Of a stretch of 64,000 nucleotides of DNA, positions 12,394 through 23,190 are shown one piece after another. The DNA is taken from assembly GCF_050003625.1 (NCBI RefSeq), contig NC_134400.1, positions 224,418,085 through 224,482,084 of the forward strand. Reading direction: 5' to 3'. The notes beneath the pieces were generated by a model that did not search any database, was not told where the DNA came from, and was given only the letters and a program-made list of their open reading frames with translations. The position numbers were made by a program, and so were the translations under genes. Numbering within the stretch: the stretch's first letter is position 1; each line of letters begins with the position of its first letter. This DNA is from Haematobia irritans. Taxonomy: Eukaryota; Arthropoda; Insecta; Diptera; Muscidae.

Positions 12394-13319
12394 TAACATC
12401 TAAACATTCTACGAGTATCTGATAAGTACGATATTTTGATTTTATTATTATTTTTCTTTTTTATGTAAATTTATTTTTTATAAAATGCCTATATAGACCA
12501 ATACCAGACCAATACTTCTAAAACTTCTGGAAGCCTAATTATTTTTTGAAATTTTGTGTTTTTATAAATACATATTCTGGACCCATATTTTTTGGTCTCT
12601 ATACAGTCTGCGTCGTATTTTAATTTATTGGCCTGAAATTAAAATGTAGAGTTCTTTACATCCCAAAAATGCTGAGGTTTATCGTCGAGTCAACATTTAA
12701 AATTAGAGTTCTTTTGGACATATAAACACATATGGCAAAATATAATACATATATCGGTCTATTTTTGGAACCTTATAAATACAATTGGAATACTGTTAAA
12801 ATGAGATTTAGGTACACCCCCTGGAGTCGACTCCGATTCTCGACCATTTCATAATAATAATTTAATTTACAATGAGCTAGTTTAGATAAACTTTATTTCA
12901 TGGAAATTCTACAAATGTTTAATCCATATATGCCCTACTAGAAAATACTTGGTCCGCTTCTGGATAGAAGCGGATAAATGAATTTAAAATTTTTATATAA
13001 CGGCATGTGTGGGTATTCAATCATTTTAAATTTTTATTTTAAAACATTTGAGAGCTCAGAAAAGGAGGGCACAAAATAAAATTTAAATACCTGCAGCCAA
13101 ATTGCAGAGTTTTGTCCTCAAAAATTATCATCGGCCATCCTTTTGCTAAAATAACCATTTTCGTTCGTTTTTATTTTTCTTATAGAGTTCCAGCTCAAGA
13201 ATGCCTAAGGCCAAAGGCTAGTGTGCATTTGTGTTGGTTCATTTAATTTTAACTCTTTTTCGATTTTGGTTTGATATTTTTTTTTTATAACAAAATACTC
13301 CTTTTAAACTAATTTATAG
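12394..13319. other. Unassigned AT-rich sequence
   Basis: No repeat family defined elsewhere in the window was recognised, apart from a short CTGGAGTCGACTCCGA stretch near 12820 that recalls the minisatellite at 8702-8800. Immediately upstream of the candidate exon at 13320 there is pyrimidine-rich sequence ending TTATAG, compatible with a 3' splice site. Confidence 0.4.
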
Positions 13320-13331
13320 AATTGGAAAAGG

Positions 13332-13623
13332 ATGGCTGACAAAGATGGCATACAACCTTCGGGCAATTCCAGAAAATCGTCAACAAAACGCAAATGCAAA
13401 AGTCAATGGTCGACGACAATGATTGGTAATGGCCAAAACTGCCGCCGCCACAAACAGGAAGACGATCAAGACCTGGTCAATAAAGGTGAACATTTATTTG
13501 ATTTATGAGTTTTGATTAAAACCGTCAAATATTTTGATGAATTTCTTTGCAGAAAAAAAAATCGTACCTATGAAAAAGAACCAAAAAAAGATATCAATAG
13601 GGATGCCAATGGCAATATGTTAG
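13332..13623 (+). CDS. Candidate two-exon small gene, function unknown
   Basis: An ATG at 13332 opens a frame to 13485, followed by a GTGAAC donor and an intron of 67 bp ending TTTCTTTGCAG at 13552. Joining 13332-13485 to 13553-13623 gives 74 codons and a TAG stop. The product would be basic and hydrophilic (starts MADKDGIQPSGNSRK, ends GMPMAIC), with no domain I recognise. Exon 1 is more GC-rich than its surroundings, and a possible acceptor (ATTTATAG at 13312-13319) precedes the ATG in frame, so it could be an internal exon. No homologue was checked. It could also be chance. Confidence 0.3.
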
Positions 13624-13903
13624 CTCTGGAACTTTATTAAGAGTTAAAGTCACAAATGAGATAAAGCACATATGAAATGCACTGCAACAAACGATTTAAT
13701 AACCTTAGAATACGAATGCGAATTTTGCTTACCAAAAAAAGTTGCATTTCTCTGACATAAAGTTTTTTTCCTTGTACGAAAGTCGATAAACTTTTCAATG
13801 AAGTCAAAAATTAGACGATTCGACTTAAAACTGAATATATTCAAAAAAAAAATCCATTGATCTGAGGACAACTTGGTTTTAATAAACCTTCCATGTTAAG
13901 GCT

Positions 13904-16127
13904 TTTTATACCCTCCACCATAGGATGGGGGTATATTAACTTTGTCATTCCGTTTGTAGCACATCGAAATATTGCTCTAAGTCCCCATAAAGTATATATA
14001 TTCTGAGTCGTGGTGAAATTCTGAGTCGATCTGAGCATGTCCGTCCGTCCGTCCGTCTGTTGAAATCACGCTAACTACAGAACGAAACAAGCTATCGACT
14101 TGAAACTTGGCACAAGTAGTTGTTATTGATGTAGGTCGGATGGTATTGCAAATGGGCCATATCGGTCCACTTTTACGTATAGCCCTCATATAAACGGACC
14201 TCCAAATTTGGCTTGCGATTCCTCTAAGAGAAGCAAATTTTATCCGATCCGGCTGAAATTTGGTACATGGTGTTAGTATATGGTCTCTAACAACCACGCA
14301 AAAATTGGTCCATATCGGTCCACTTTTACGTATAGCCCCCATATAAACGGACTCCCAAATTTGGCTTGCGATTACTCTAAGAGAAGCTAATTTCATCCGA
14401 TCCGGCTGAAATTTGGTACATGGTCTCAAACAACCATGCAGAAATTGGCCCATATCGGTCCATAAAATACATATAGCCCCCATATAAACCGATCCCCCGA
14501 TTTGGCTTGCGGAGCCTCTAAGAGAACCAAATTTCATCCGATCCGACTGAAATACATGGTGCTAGTATATGGTCTCTAATAACCATGCAAAAATTGGTCC
14601 ACATCGGTCCATAATTATATACAGCCCCCATATAAACCGATCCCCCGATTTGGTTTGCGGAGCCTCTAAGAGAAGCAAATTTCATCCGATCCGGCTGAAA
14701 TACATGGTGCTAGTATATGGTCTCTAATAACCATGCAAAAATTGGTCCACATCGGTCCATAATTATATACAGCCCCCATATAAACCGATCCCCCGATTTG
14801 GCTTGCGGAGCCTCTAAGAGAAGCAAATTTCATCCGATCTGGCTGAAATTTGGTACATGGTGTTGGTATATGTTCTCTAATGAACATGCAATAATTGGTC
14901 TACATCGGCCCATAATTATATATAGCCCCCATATAAACCGATCCCCAGATTTGACCTCCGGCGCCTCTAAGAGAACCAAATTTCATCCGATCCGGCTGAA
15001 ATTTGGAACATGGTGCTAGTATATAGTCTCTAACAACCATGCAAAAATTGGTCCACATCGGTCCATAATTATATATAGCCCCCATATAAACCGATCCCCC
15101 CATTTGGCTTGCGGAGCCTCTAAGAGAAGCAAATTTCATCCGATCCGGCTGAAATTTGGTACATGGTGTTGGTATATGTTCTCTAATGACCATGCAAAAA
15201 TTGGTCCACATCGGCCCATAATTATATATAGCCCCCATATAAACCGATCCCCAGATTTTACCTCCGGAGCCTCTTAGAGGAGCAAAAGTCATCCGATGCG
15301 ATTGAAATTTGGTACGTGGTGTTAGTATATGGTCTCTAACAACCATGCCAAAATTGGTCCATATCGGTCCATATTTATATATAGCCCCCATATAAGCCGA
15401 TCCTCAGATTTGACCTCCGGAGCCTCTTAGAGGAGCAAAATTCATCCGATCCGGTTGAAATTTGGTACGTGGTATTAGTATATGGTCTCTAACAGCCATG
15501 CAAGAATTGGTCCATATCGGTCCATAATTATATATAGCCGATCCCCAATCACACAAAAATTGGTCCATATCGGTTCATAATCATGGTTGCCACTCGAGCC
15601 AAAAATAATCTACCAAAATTTTATTTTTATAGAAAATTTTGTCAAATTTTTATTTCTATAGAAAATTTTGTCAAAATATTATTTCTATAGAAATTTTTTT
15701 CCAAATTTTATTTCTATAGAATTTTTTTTTTCAAATTTTATTTCTATAGAAAATTTTGTCAAAATTTTATTTCTATAGAAAATTTTTTTTTTCAAATTTT
15801 ATTTCTATAGTAATTTTTTCCAAATTTTACTTCTATAGAAAATGTTGTCAAAATTTTATTTTGTTAAAATTTTATTTCTATAGAAACTTTAAATTTAATT
15901 ATATACGTATTTAATAGGTCTTTTTAGTATAATATATACCACGTATGGACTATGTGGTATATATTAAGGTGTTAGGAAGTTTTAAGATACCTTGTCATCG
16001 GCAAGTGTTACCGCAACCCAAGTAATTCGATTGTGGATGACAGTCTTCAGTAGAAGTTTCTACGCAATCCATGGTGGAGGGTACATAAGCTTCGGCCTGG
16101 CCGAACTTACGGCCGTATATACTTGTT
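13904..16127 (-). mobile_element. Helentron/DINE-like element D, copy 2
   Basis: Reverse copy, complete end to end: TTTTTATACCCTCCACCATA, core ATAAAGTATATATATTCTGA, GTCC tract 14040-14060, about nine modules, a 29-bp AT-rich array (15605-15890), then CCATGGTGGAGGGTAC, the hairpin TTCGGCCTGGCCGAA and ATATACTTGTT. Module spacing is mostly 153 bp, with units of 141 and 148 bp near 14340-14777 where the open frame breaks. Minus-strand open frames at 13977-14537 and 14900-15391 are repeat-derived. Confidence 0.85.
15605..15890. repeat. 29-bp tandem array inside D copy 2
   Basis: Unit centred on GAAAATTTTGTCAAAATTTT with TATTTCTATA between. It is the reverse complement of the array in D copies 3 and 4. 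Units vary by single-base indels in the T-runs. Confidence 0.8.
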
Positions 16128-17576
16128 TTCTTTTAGCAGTGGATGCAAACTTTTGTATGTGCTATGCAGAACATCGTTGCACTGGCGTTCTATCCAGAAC
16201 ATTTCATCAGTGCAAGTCGCGTCGGTGTTGCCAGATTGCATTTTGATAAAGTGACGCTTTTTAGATTCACAATACCCATTTATTGTGACTAATTTATGGA
16301 ATAACATGAAATTCAAAGTAGTACAGTGTCATAAATAAGCAGCAGCAGCAGTAGTAAATATTTATTACTATTTGAGCATTTCGTACCTTAAAAATGTAAG
16401 ATTTCACTTGTATTCTGTGATTATTTTTAAACAGCTGATGACAGTGTTGCATATTTTTTGGAGATATCCTGGTTAAACGAGTACCCTGTTTTGTGACTGC
16501 TTAGGGTATCCGATTTATTATGTCTTGAATACAAAGCTGAAAATGATCCAGGTGCATGAGACGTTTTCCTAGACATTTTTCAAAAACTATTTTTACTTGA
16601 AAACCTAAATAATTTATACTTGAAGGCGAGTTTGAATGTGGAATTTTTAGATTGGAATTTTTTGACTGCTCGTCCGTTAAGGGCGTTGATATTACATGAC
16701 GTAACAAACAAAAGCCGAAAAAATTGAGGTTTGAGTCCTGGCCATTAAATTCTCTCTTCTTTGTCCGATATCAATGTCAAAATAATTCAACTAAAACATT
16801 TTGGAGCTAGGTAAACTTTTTTCAGTGTACAATATCCTGAATGTAAGCAGGATACTGTATTATTATTTTATATTAATATTAAATATATATGAAAATAAGT
16901 GTAATCATCAACATACCTCTCCCAAAATGGGCATCCCTGAATTTGATTTCCATCAAACAAAACGTCAAGCGAGGAGGTGAACTTATGTTTCATGGTAGTT
17001 TCCTCTACTTTTTTCCAAGACTCATGGTGTTAAATTTAATTAAAAATAAAATAACAAAAATCTCTCGAAAGAAAAATACATAGGAAACTTTCAAACAAGC
17101 ACAATACATCAAACAACAGCTTTCTTATCAATTTCCCATAACATCAATGCCAAAACGAAGCCCAAGCTTACCTGTTGGCCAACACACAGTGCATGAACAC
17201 CATCCGGTATGAGTGTCCATCCATTCGACCATGATGTATCAATGCTAAAGGTTGCAATGCTTAGTGATCATATATGTAAACCTAAGAAGGCGAAGACATT
17301 CAAGTCTGAGGGACTACTTCAACTCCTTGGTGGTCGTTTCATTCGCCTTTTCTCCTCAAATCATCCATCGACAATTGTTTGCACTTAAGATTGTTACACA
17401 CCGATTTGCGAATTCTTTAGCAATCGAACCCCCGGTTTTGGCTACTGGGATGCGAAATCGCCTTGCATCCAAGGCAATGGCATTATTGTGTTTACGACAA
17501 GGATGAACAGATGAACATGTGTCTGGGCAACAAAACAAGAAAATCCAAGCACACCTACCTAACCTAATGGCTGACC
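16128..17576. other. Mostly unique AT-rich sequence
   Basis: Contains a fragment resembling the end of family A or T (TTTTTTCAGTGTA near 16819-16831) and otherwise no recognised repeat. From about 17150 the GC content rises and there are open frames on both strands (17252-17506 plus, 17356-17538 minus), but neither shows a domain or clear splice context. Confidence 0.4.
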
Positions 17577-17823
17577 ATGTGTCCCTGGCTCATCAAATGG
17601 CATTGGCGAGGCGGCGACCACTGGCTAACAATGGTGGTCTCCTCTCCCAGCGGTAGTGGTGGTAAGTGTTTTCACTATCAGATCAATATTTTTACTAATG
17701 GAATATTTCATTTAAATGGAATCATTTGCAGAAACAGTACCTTCAACAATGTTCTCTTCATCTATGATTGCTTCTAGGAATGATTATATCGAGAGGGAAC
17801 TTTTGGGAAGTCCTCAACCATGA
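17577..17823 (+). CDS. Candidate two-exon gene fragment, function unknown
   Basis: Frame from 17577 to 17661 ends at a consensus donor GTAAGT. A 70-bp intron ends ATCATTTGCAG at 17731, and the joined frame runs to TGA at 17821-17823. The spliced product would be 58 residues, with SSSMIASRNDYIERELLGSP near its end. Another frame of exon 1 (ending LARRRPLANNGGLLSQR) also looks protein-like but stops before the donor. It may be the 3' end of a larger gene whose upstream exons lie elsewhere. No family recognised. Confidence 0.3.
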
Positions 17824-17929
17824 TGTGGTAGCTTAAAAGACATCTTCCACAGTTTGAGGATAAATATTATGAACTGAAGTAGTAGAAGGAAATAATTTTC
17901 CCAATAGTTTCAGTAGAATGTTACACTCT

Positions 17930-18260
17930 GACAATGTTGGGGGCGAATAAGGAGAGATGTAATGGTTAAGAGTTAGAATTATTTAAATTAAATAAGATTT
18001 TTATATGAACTCTATTAGGTATATTTTATTTATTTGTCAAAATTTCATCTTTATATGTAAAGCAATTTCAAATTAAAAGTTTTTTTTTTATTATGATACA
18101 AAACTATATTTATTTTAAAACAGCAGTATTTTAAGATGAAAATGAAGATTACAAAAAATCGACTTCATTTATTGTCTGCTTAGACTGTATGTGGGACTGA
18201 AGGAACAACAGATGGGTTACCTAGGTAATACAAGAGAATTGTTGGTAACAATTCTCCCTT
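17930..18260 (+). other. Possible LTR-like segment
   Basis: GGGGGCGAATAAGGAGAGA is purine-rich like a polypurine tract and is followed by TGTAATGG (17957). A possible right end is TTGTTGGTAACA near 18250. No second LTR, primer-binding site or retroviral-type open frame was found in the window. Weak call; a solo LTR is one option and plain AT-rich sequence is another. Confidence 0.2.
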
Positions 18261-18744
18261 AATTGTCCTTAATTAATTTGAAAAAGAATATTATCCTCAT
18301 TCGAAATCAGATAAGAAATTTATTTAAATACCCAGAGAAAACGTTGCTAGAGTAAAATTAAGAGCATGTGAGAGTAATCAAAAGCGCATTTCAATCAATT
18401 GGACTTTGGCCTTGCGGAAGTATGAGACGACGCTTAATCATTTTAAAAGAAAATTTTTTGCCAAGGGGGTCAACCCAGTTTTATCATATTTTAGTCGGTA
18501 TAAGCCCATGTGAATCCAAAAAAGCTGTGCCCATTACTTTCTTGGCCAGTTAGACCGTCTTCGGCTTCTTAGGAGCACGTTCCAGATGCCGCTCCGGTGT
18601 GTACTTGTAAATACTTAAAAAATATTGACTTATTGATACTATGCAATCTAACTTTACGCAATATTGAAAGCACTTCAGTGAAATTCAATAGCCGAGTGAT
18701 ATTGCTCATTTCCACTTTTGAGAATCCGCGGATACTCTCTCTTC

Positions 18745-18788
18745 CAAAAAAAAGCATGTCCGGTTCCAAAGATTTTGTCTTTACACTA
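18745..18788. repeat. Terminal fragment of MITE A
   Basis: AAAAAAAAGCATGTCCGGTT and CCAAAGATTTTGTCTTTAC match the first 45 bp of A copy 2 (20903 onward). The fragment runs directly into MITE B copy 1. Confidence 0.6.
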
Positions 18789-19466
18789 CACTGAAAAAAA
18801 CAGTGAATCCACCAGGAAGAAAATTTTTGGTTAATTTTAGAAAAAAATATTTTTAGAAAATTTTAACGAAACATACAAACGCTGACCTCACGCCGATATC
18901 ACAAAAATAAGTAAATATTTTTCGACAAATTCTAGAAAATATATTAGACATAATGAATTTTTCTCACTTGTTAAAGAAAATTTAGTAGTTTGAAGGAAAA
19001 AATTGGAGTTCAAAAATTTGCGTTCAACAATTTCAAATTATCCGTTTTTGAACTCTTTTCTTCATGTGGTATTAAAGTCCTTAAGTTTCGAATTTCAGAC
19101 TCGATTTCAAGTAGAAATTATGATGTGTTTCAAGTAGAAATTATGATGGGTTTTGTAAATTGTAAATTTGTAAATTGTACTACAAATGCGCCCATCATAA
19201 ACTTCATATGTCACTAAAAACATTCTTGCAATTTTGAACTCCAATTTTTTCCTTCAAACTACAAATTTTTCTTTAACATGCAAAAAAAAAGTAATTATGT
19301 CTAATAAATTTTTTTGAATTTGTCGAAAAATATTTATTTATTTTTGTGATATCGGCATGATGCCAGCGTTTGTAATACCGTTTAGTTAAAATTTTCTAAA
19401 AATATTCAAAATTTTCTAAAATTAATCGAAAGTTTTATTCCTGGTAGGTTCGCTGTTTTTTCAGTG
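18789..19466. mobile_element. MITE B, copy 1 (chimeric with A sequence)
   Basis: Starts CACTGAAAAAAACAGTGAAT and ends with the inverted form TTCGCTGTTTTTTCAGTG. TA precedes it (18787-18788) and CA follows. Arms of roughly 220-300 bp are imperfect inverted repeats. The centre (about 19020-19155) is instead related to family A (CTTCATGTGGTATTAAAGTC, GACTCGATTTCAAGTAGAAA), with the last 24 bp partly duplicated. Complete relatives are at 60406-60920 and 62869-63347. Confidence 0.7.
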
Positions 19467-19587
19467 CAGTTTTTTGAATTTGTTTCATCTACCTAAAATT
19501 CTGTAGTGAAAATATATCGTCCAAAATTTGGCACACGATTTTTTAATAATCGAAATTTCAAAATTTTCAATAAACGAAAAGTGACTT

Positions 19588-20163
19588 TTGGGAAAAAAAA
19601 GCGTCGCCAAAAAAGTGGTGAAAATGTTCTTTTTGGATCCGGAAGTGGTGAAAATTGGCGCTGAGGCGATGCTTTTAACATGAGCTTGTCATAGGACGGA
19701 TGTCCACCATTTCAACAGACGTTGCACTTAATTTGCATCACTTCTTAAGGTGTGATGCGAATCCAGTGATTTGGATGTGAATAAAGAAATTTTGTGATAT
19801 TTTGACGACTAAATAATTTTTAAAATTTTTTATGATTTTTTCTAGACAAGCATTATAACGCTTGTCTGGAACGTTTGACATTAAATATTTTCAAAAATTC
19901 GCAATTTTCTAGAAAGGATTTAGCATTTTTTTGGAAAAATTTAAATAATTTGTACTATTTTATAAATTTTTAATCTGCTTTTAACCCATTTGAAACAATC
20001 AAATTTTAAATTTCCCATTAAAAATATGAAAAAAGCGAGTTATAAAAAATTGACCCAAATGAACTTCCTGTGCAGTTAAAATAAAGAACATCTTTTGGAG
20101 GACATTTTTGGAAGTGCTTTTAAAGTTGTGCCTTAAGAAGAACTTCCAAATTTTTTTGCTGGG
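19588..20163 (+). mobile_element. MITE C, copy 1
   Basis: About 575 bp from GGGAAAAAAAAGCGTCGCC to TTTTTTTGCTGGG. The left tip has lost the CCCAGCA seen in the other copies. Matches 20437-23976 and 61140-61720 along its length, including TGTTCTTTTTGGATCCGGAA and CTTGTCATAGGACGGA. Confidence 0.75.
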
Positions 20164-20189
20164 TTGTTATTATAATCTCGTGTGACAGG

Positions 20190-20400
20190 ATTAGGGATTT
20201 CCCGGGAAACAGGATCCCGCGAATACCCGGAATTTTTGGAATATTAACATCAATACTACAAAAAAACTGTTTTTGATTCTTTGGTTAACAAAAAAAGCTA
20301 TGAAGTGAAATAATTTATGTAAAAGCTTTCAATTTCTTTCGAAATTGTATTGTACTATTTGAATATGGTACCATGAAAGGATAGTTAGTTTGTCCGACAT
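20190..20400 (+). repeat. Repeat U, copy 1
   Basis: GGGATTTCCCGGGAAACAGG followed by ATCCCGCGAATACCCGG, and further on TTGAATATGGTACCATGA. Parts recur at 60935-61030 and 61975-62060/62631-62650, where a SINE interrupts it. The GC-rich tip looks like a DNA transposon terminus; superfamily not determined. Confidence 0.45.
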
Positions 20401-21547
20401 ACATATTTTGCTGAAATCATTGCAATCTCTAAAATACCCAGCAAAAAAAGTGTCGCCAAAAAAGTAATGAAAATGTTCTTTTTGGATCCGGAAATAGTGC
20501 AAAATTGACGCAGAAGCGATGAATTTAACATGGACTTGTCATAGGACGGAAGTCCTCAATTTCAACAGCCGGTGCGCTGAATTTGCATCACTTCTTTAGG
20601 TTTGATCCGAATTCAACATTTTGGATGTAACATTTGGATTAAACAATTCTGTGATATTTTGTCAAATAAATATTTTTTATAATTTTTAATGGATTCTACC
20701 GCTTGTCTGAAATATTTTCAAAAATTCACAATTTTTCAGATTGGATTTAGCAGTTTTTTCCACCAAATTTAAATGATTTGTACCATTTTATGAATTCTTA
20801 AACTGTTTTTAACCAATTTGAAACAAAAAAAGTTAAAATTACCCATTAAAAATATGAAAAACGCATTTTGTAAAAAATTGAATGAAAAGAACTTCCTATG
20901 TACACTGAAAAAAAAGCATGCCCGGATCCAAAGATTTTGTCTTTACTTTAAAAATGTTTGTATTGATTCCGAGCAAAAGAAGCGGAGAATACAAGTAAGG
21001 ACACTTTTAAGACACAATTCTCTTTTAAATTTGGGTTTTGTGTACTTGCTTCTTGGAAGAAAATTTAAACTTTTCGATTTTTCAGACTTTTTTCTTCATA
21101 TGCTATCAAAGTCCTTTAGAAACGAGTTAACGACAACTTTATTTTCCAAATTCAGACTCGACTTCCAGTAGAAATTATGTTATGTTTCAAGTAAAAAAAC
21201 GTACAGTCCAGGCGTGTATAGATTTGTATCTGGCGTTTTCTTTTCAATGGCTCTATTAACCATGTTCCTTAATCTATATCTGTCCATAAAGCTCGAATAA
21301 TAATTGTATAATTAAAACAAGTATATACGGCCGTAAGTTCGGCCAGGCCGAATCTTATGTACCCTCCACCATGGATTGCGTAGGAACTTCTACTAAAGGC
21401 TGTCATCCACAATCGAATTACTTGGGTTGCGATAACACTTGCCGATGGCAAGGTATCGTAAAACTTTTTAATACTGTCTTCTAAATTGTAAGTTAGCCCA
21501 TACGGGGTATATATTAAACAAAAAAAGGCCGATTAAATACGTATATT

Positions 21548-22085
21548 ATCTAGTTTGACAAAATTTTCTATAGAAATAAAATTTTGACAAAATTTTCTAT
21601 AGAAATGAAACCTTGACAAAATTTTCTATAGAAATAAAATTTTGACAAAATTTTCCATAGAAATAAAAATTTGACAAAATTTTCTATAGAAATAAAAACT
21701 TGACAAAATTTTCTATAGAAATAAAATGTTGACAAAATTTTCTACAGAAATAAATTTTTCACAAAATTTTCTATAGAAATAAAATTTTGACAAACATTTC
21801 TATAGAATAAACTTTTGACAAAACTTTCTATAGAAATGAAATTTTAACAAAACTTTCTATAGTAATAAAATTTGACAAAATTTTCTATGGAAATAAAGTT
21901 TTGGTAGATTACAAAATTTTCTATAGAAATAAAATTTTGACAAAATTTTCTATGGAAATAAAATTTTGACAAACATTTGTATAGAAATAAACTTTTGACA
22001 AAACTTTCTATAGAAATGAAATTTTGACAAAACTTTCTACAGTAATAAAATTTGACAAAATTTTCTATGGGAATAAAGTTTTGGT
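21548..22085. repeat. 29-bp tandem array in D copy 3
   Basis: About 18 units of a 29-bp motif containing TTGACAAAATTTTCTATAGA, for example ctatag at 21568 and 21597. A block within it (about 21780-21910) is repeated as a unit at 21955-22090, giving a higher-order duplication that includes GGTAGATTA. Confidence 0.85.
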
Positions 22086-22270
22086 AGATTATTTTTGGCG
22101 ATATGGACCAATTTTTGTGTAATAAGTCATCGGATATATATAACTAAAGACCGATATGGACCAATTTTTACATGGCTGTTAGAGGCCATATATTGACAAA
22201 ATGTACCAAATTTCAACCGTATCGGATGACTTTTGCTCCTCCAAGAGGTTCCGGACGTCAAATCTGGGGA

Positions 22271-23190
22271 CGGTTTATATGGGAACTATATATAATTATG
22301 GACCGATATGGACCAATTTTTGCATGGTTGTTAGAGACCATATACTAACACCATGTACCAAATTTCAACTGGATCGGATGAATTTTGCTTTTCCAAGAGG
22401 CTTCGGAGGTCAAATCTGGGGATCGGTTTATATGGGGGCTATATATAATTATGGACCGATATGGACCAATTTTTGCATGGTTATTAGAGGCCGTAAACTA
22501 ACATCAGGTACCAAATTTCAACCGGATCGGATGAATTTTGCCCCTCCGAGAGGCTCCGGAGGTCAAATCTGGGGATCGGTTTATATGGGGGCTATATATA
22601 ATTATGGACCGATATGGACCAATTTTTGCATGGTTGTTAAAAACCGTATACTAAGACGACGTACTAAATTTCAACCGGATCGGATGAATTTTGCTCCTCC
22701 AAGAGGCTCCGGTGGTCAAATCTGGGGATCGGTTTATATGGGAGCTATATATAATTATGGACCGATATGGACCAATTTTTGCATGGTTGTTAGAGGCCGT
22801 ATACTAACATCAGGTACCAAATTTCAACCGGATTGGATGAATTTTGCCCCTCCAAAAGTCTCCGGAGGTCAAATCTGGGGATCGGTTTATATGGGGGCTA
22901 TATATAATTATGGACCGATATGGACCAATTTTTGCATAGTTGTTAGAGACCATATACTAACATCAGGTACCAAATTTCAATCGGATCGGATGAATTTTGC
23001 CCCTCCAAGAGGCTCCGGAGGTCAAATCTGGGGATCGGTTTATATGGGGGCTATATATAATTATGGACCGATATGGACCAATTTTTGCATGGTTGTTAGA
23101 GACCGTATACTTAGACCACGTACCAAATTTCAACCGGATCGGATTAATTTTGCTGCTCCGGGAGGCTCCCAAGCCAAATTTGGGGATCGG
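22271..23190 (+). repeat. 153-bp module array with 353-aa open frame
   Basis: Each unit encodes in one frame a 51-residue block of the type VYMGAIYNYGPIWTNFCMVV followed by KFQPDRMNFA and GGQIWGS. The frame stays open because the unit is 51 codons long. No signal peptide, known domain or start context is evident, and the opposite strand is also partly open. I treat it as a DNA repeat, not as a protein gene. Confidence 0.85.

Noticed and set aside
14150..15540. CRISPR-like repeat array
   Set aside because: Repeat units are contiguous, 153 bp, without spacers, and lie in a eukaryotic transposable element.
18556..18600. Minus-strand C-terminal coding remnant (RAPKKPKTV then stop)
   Set aside because: Too short (about 18 codons) with no family match that I can support.
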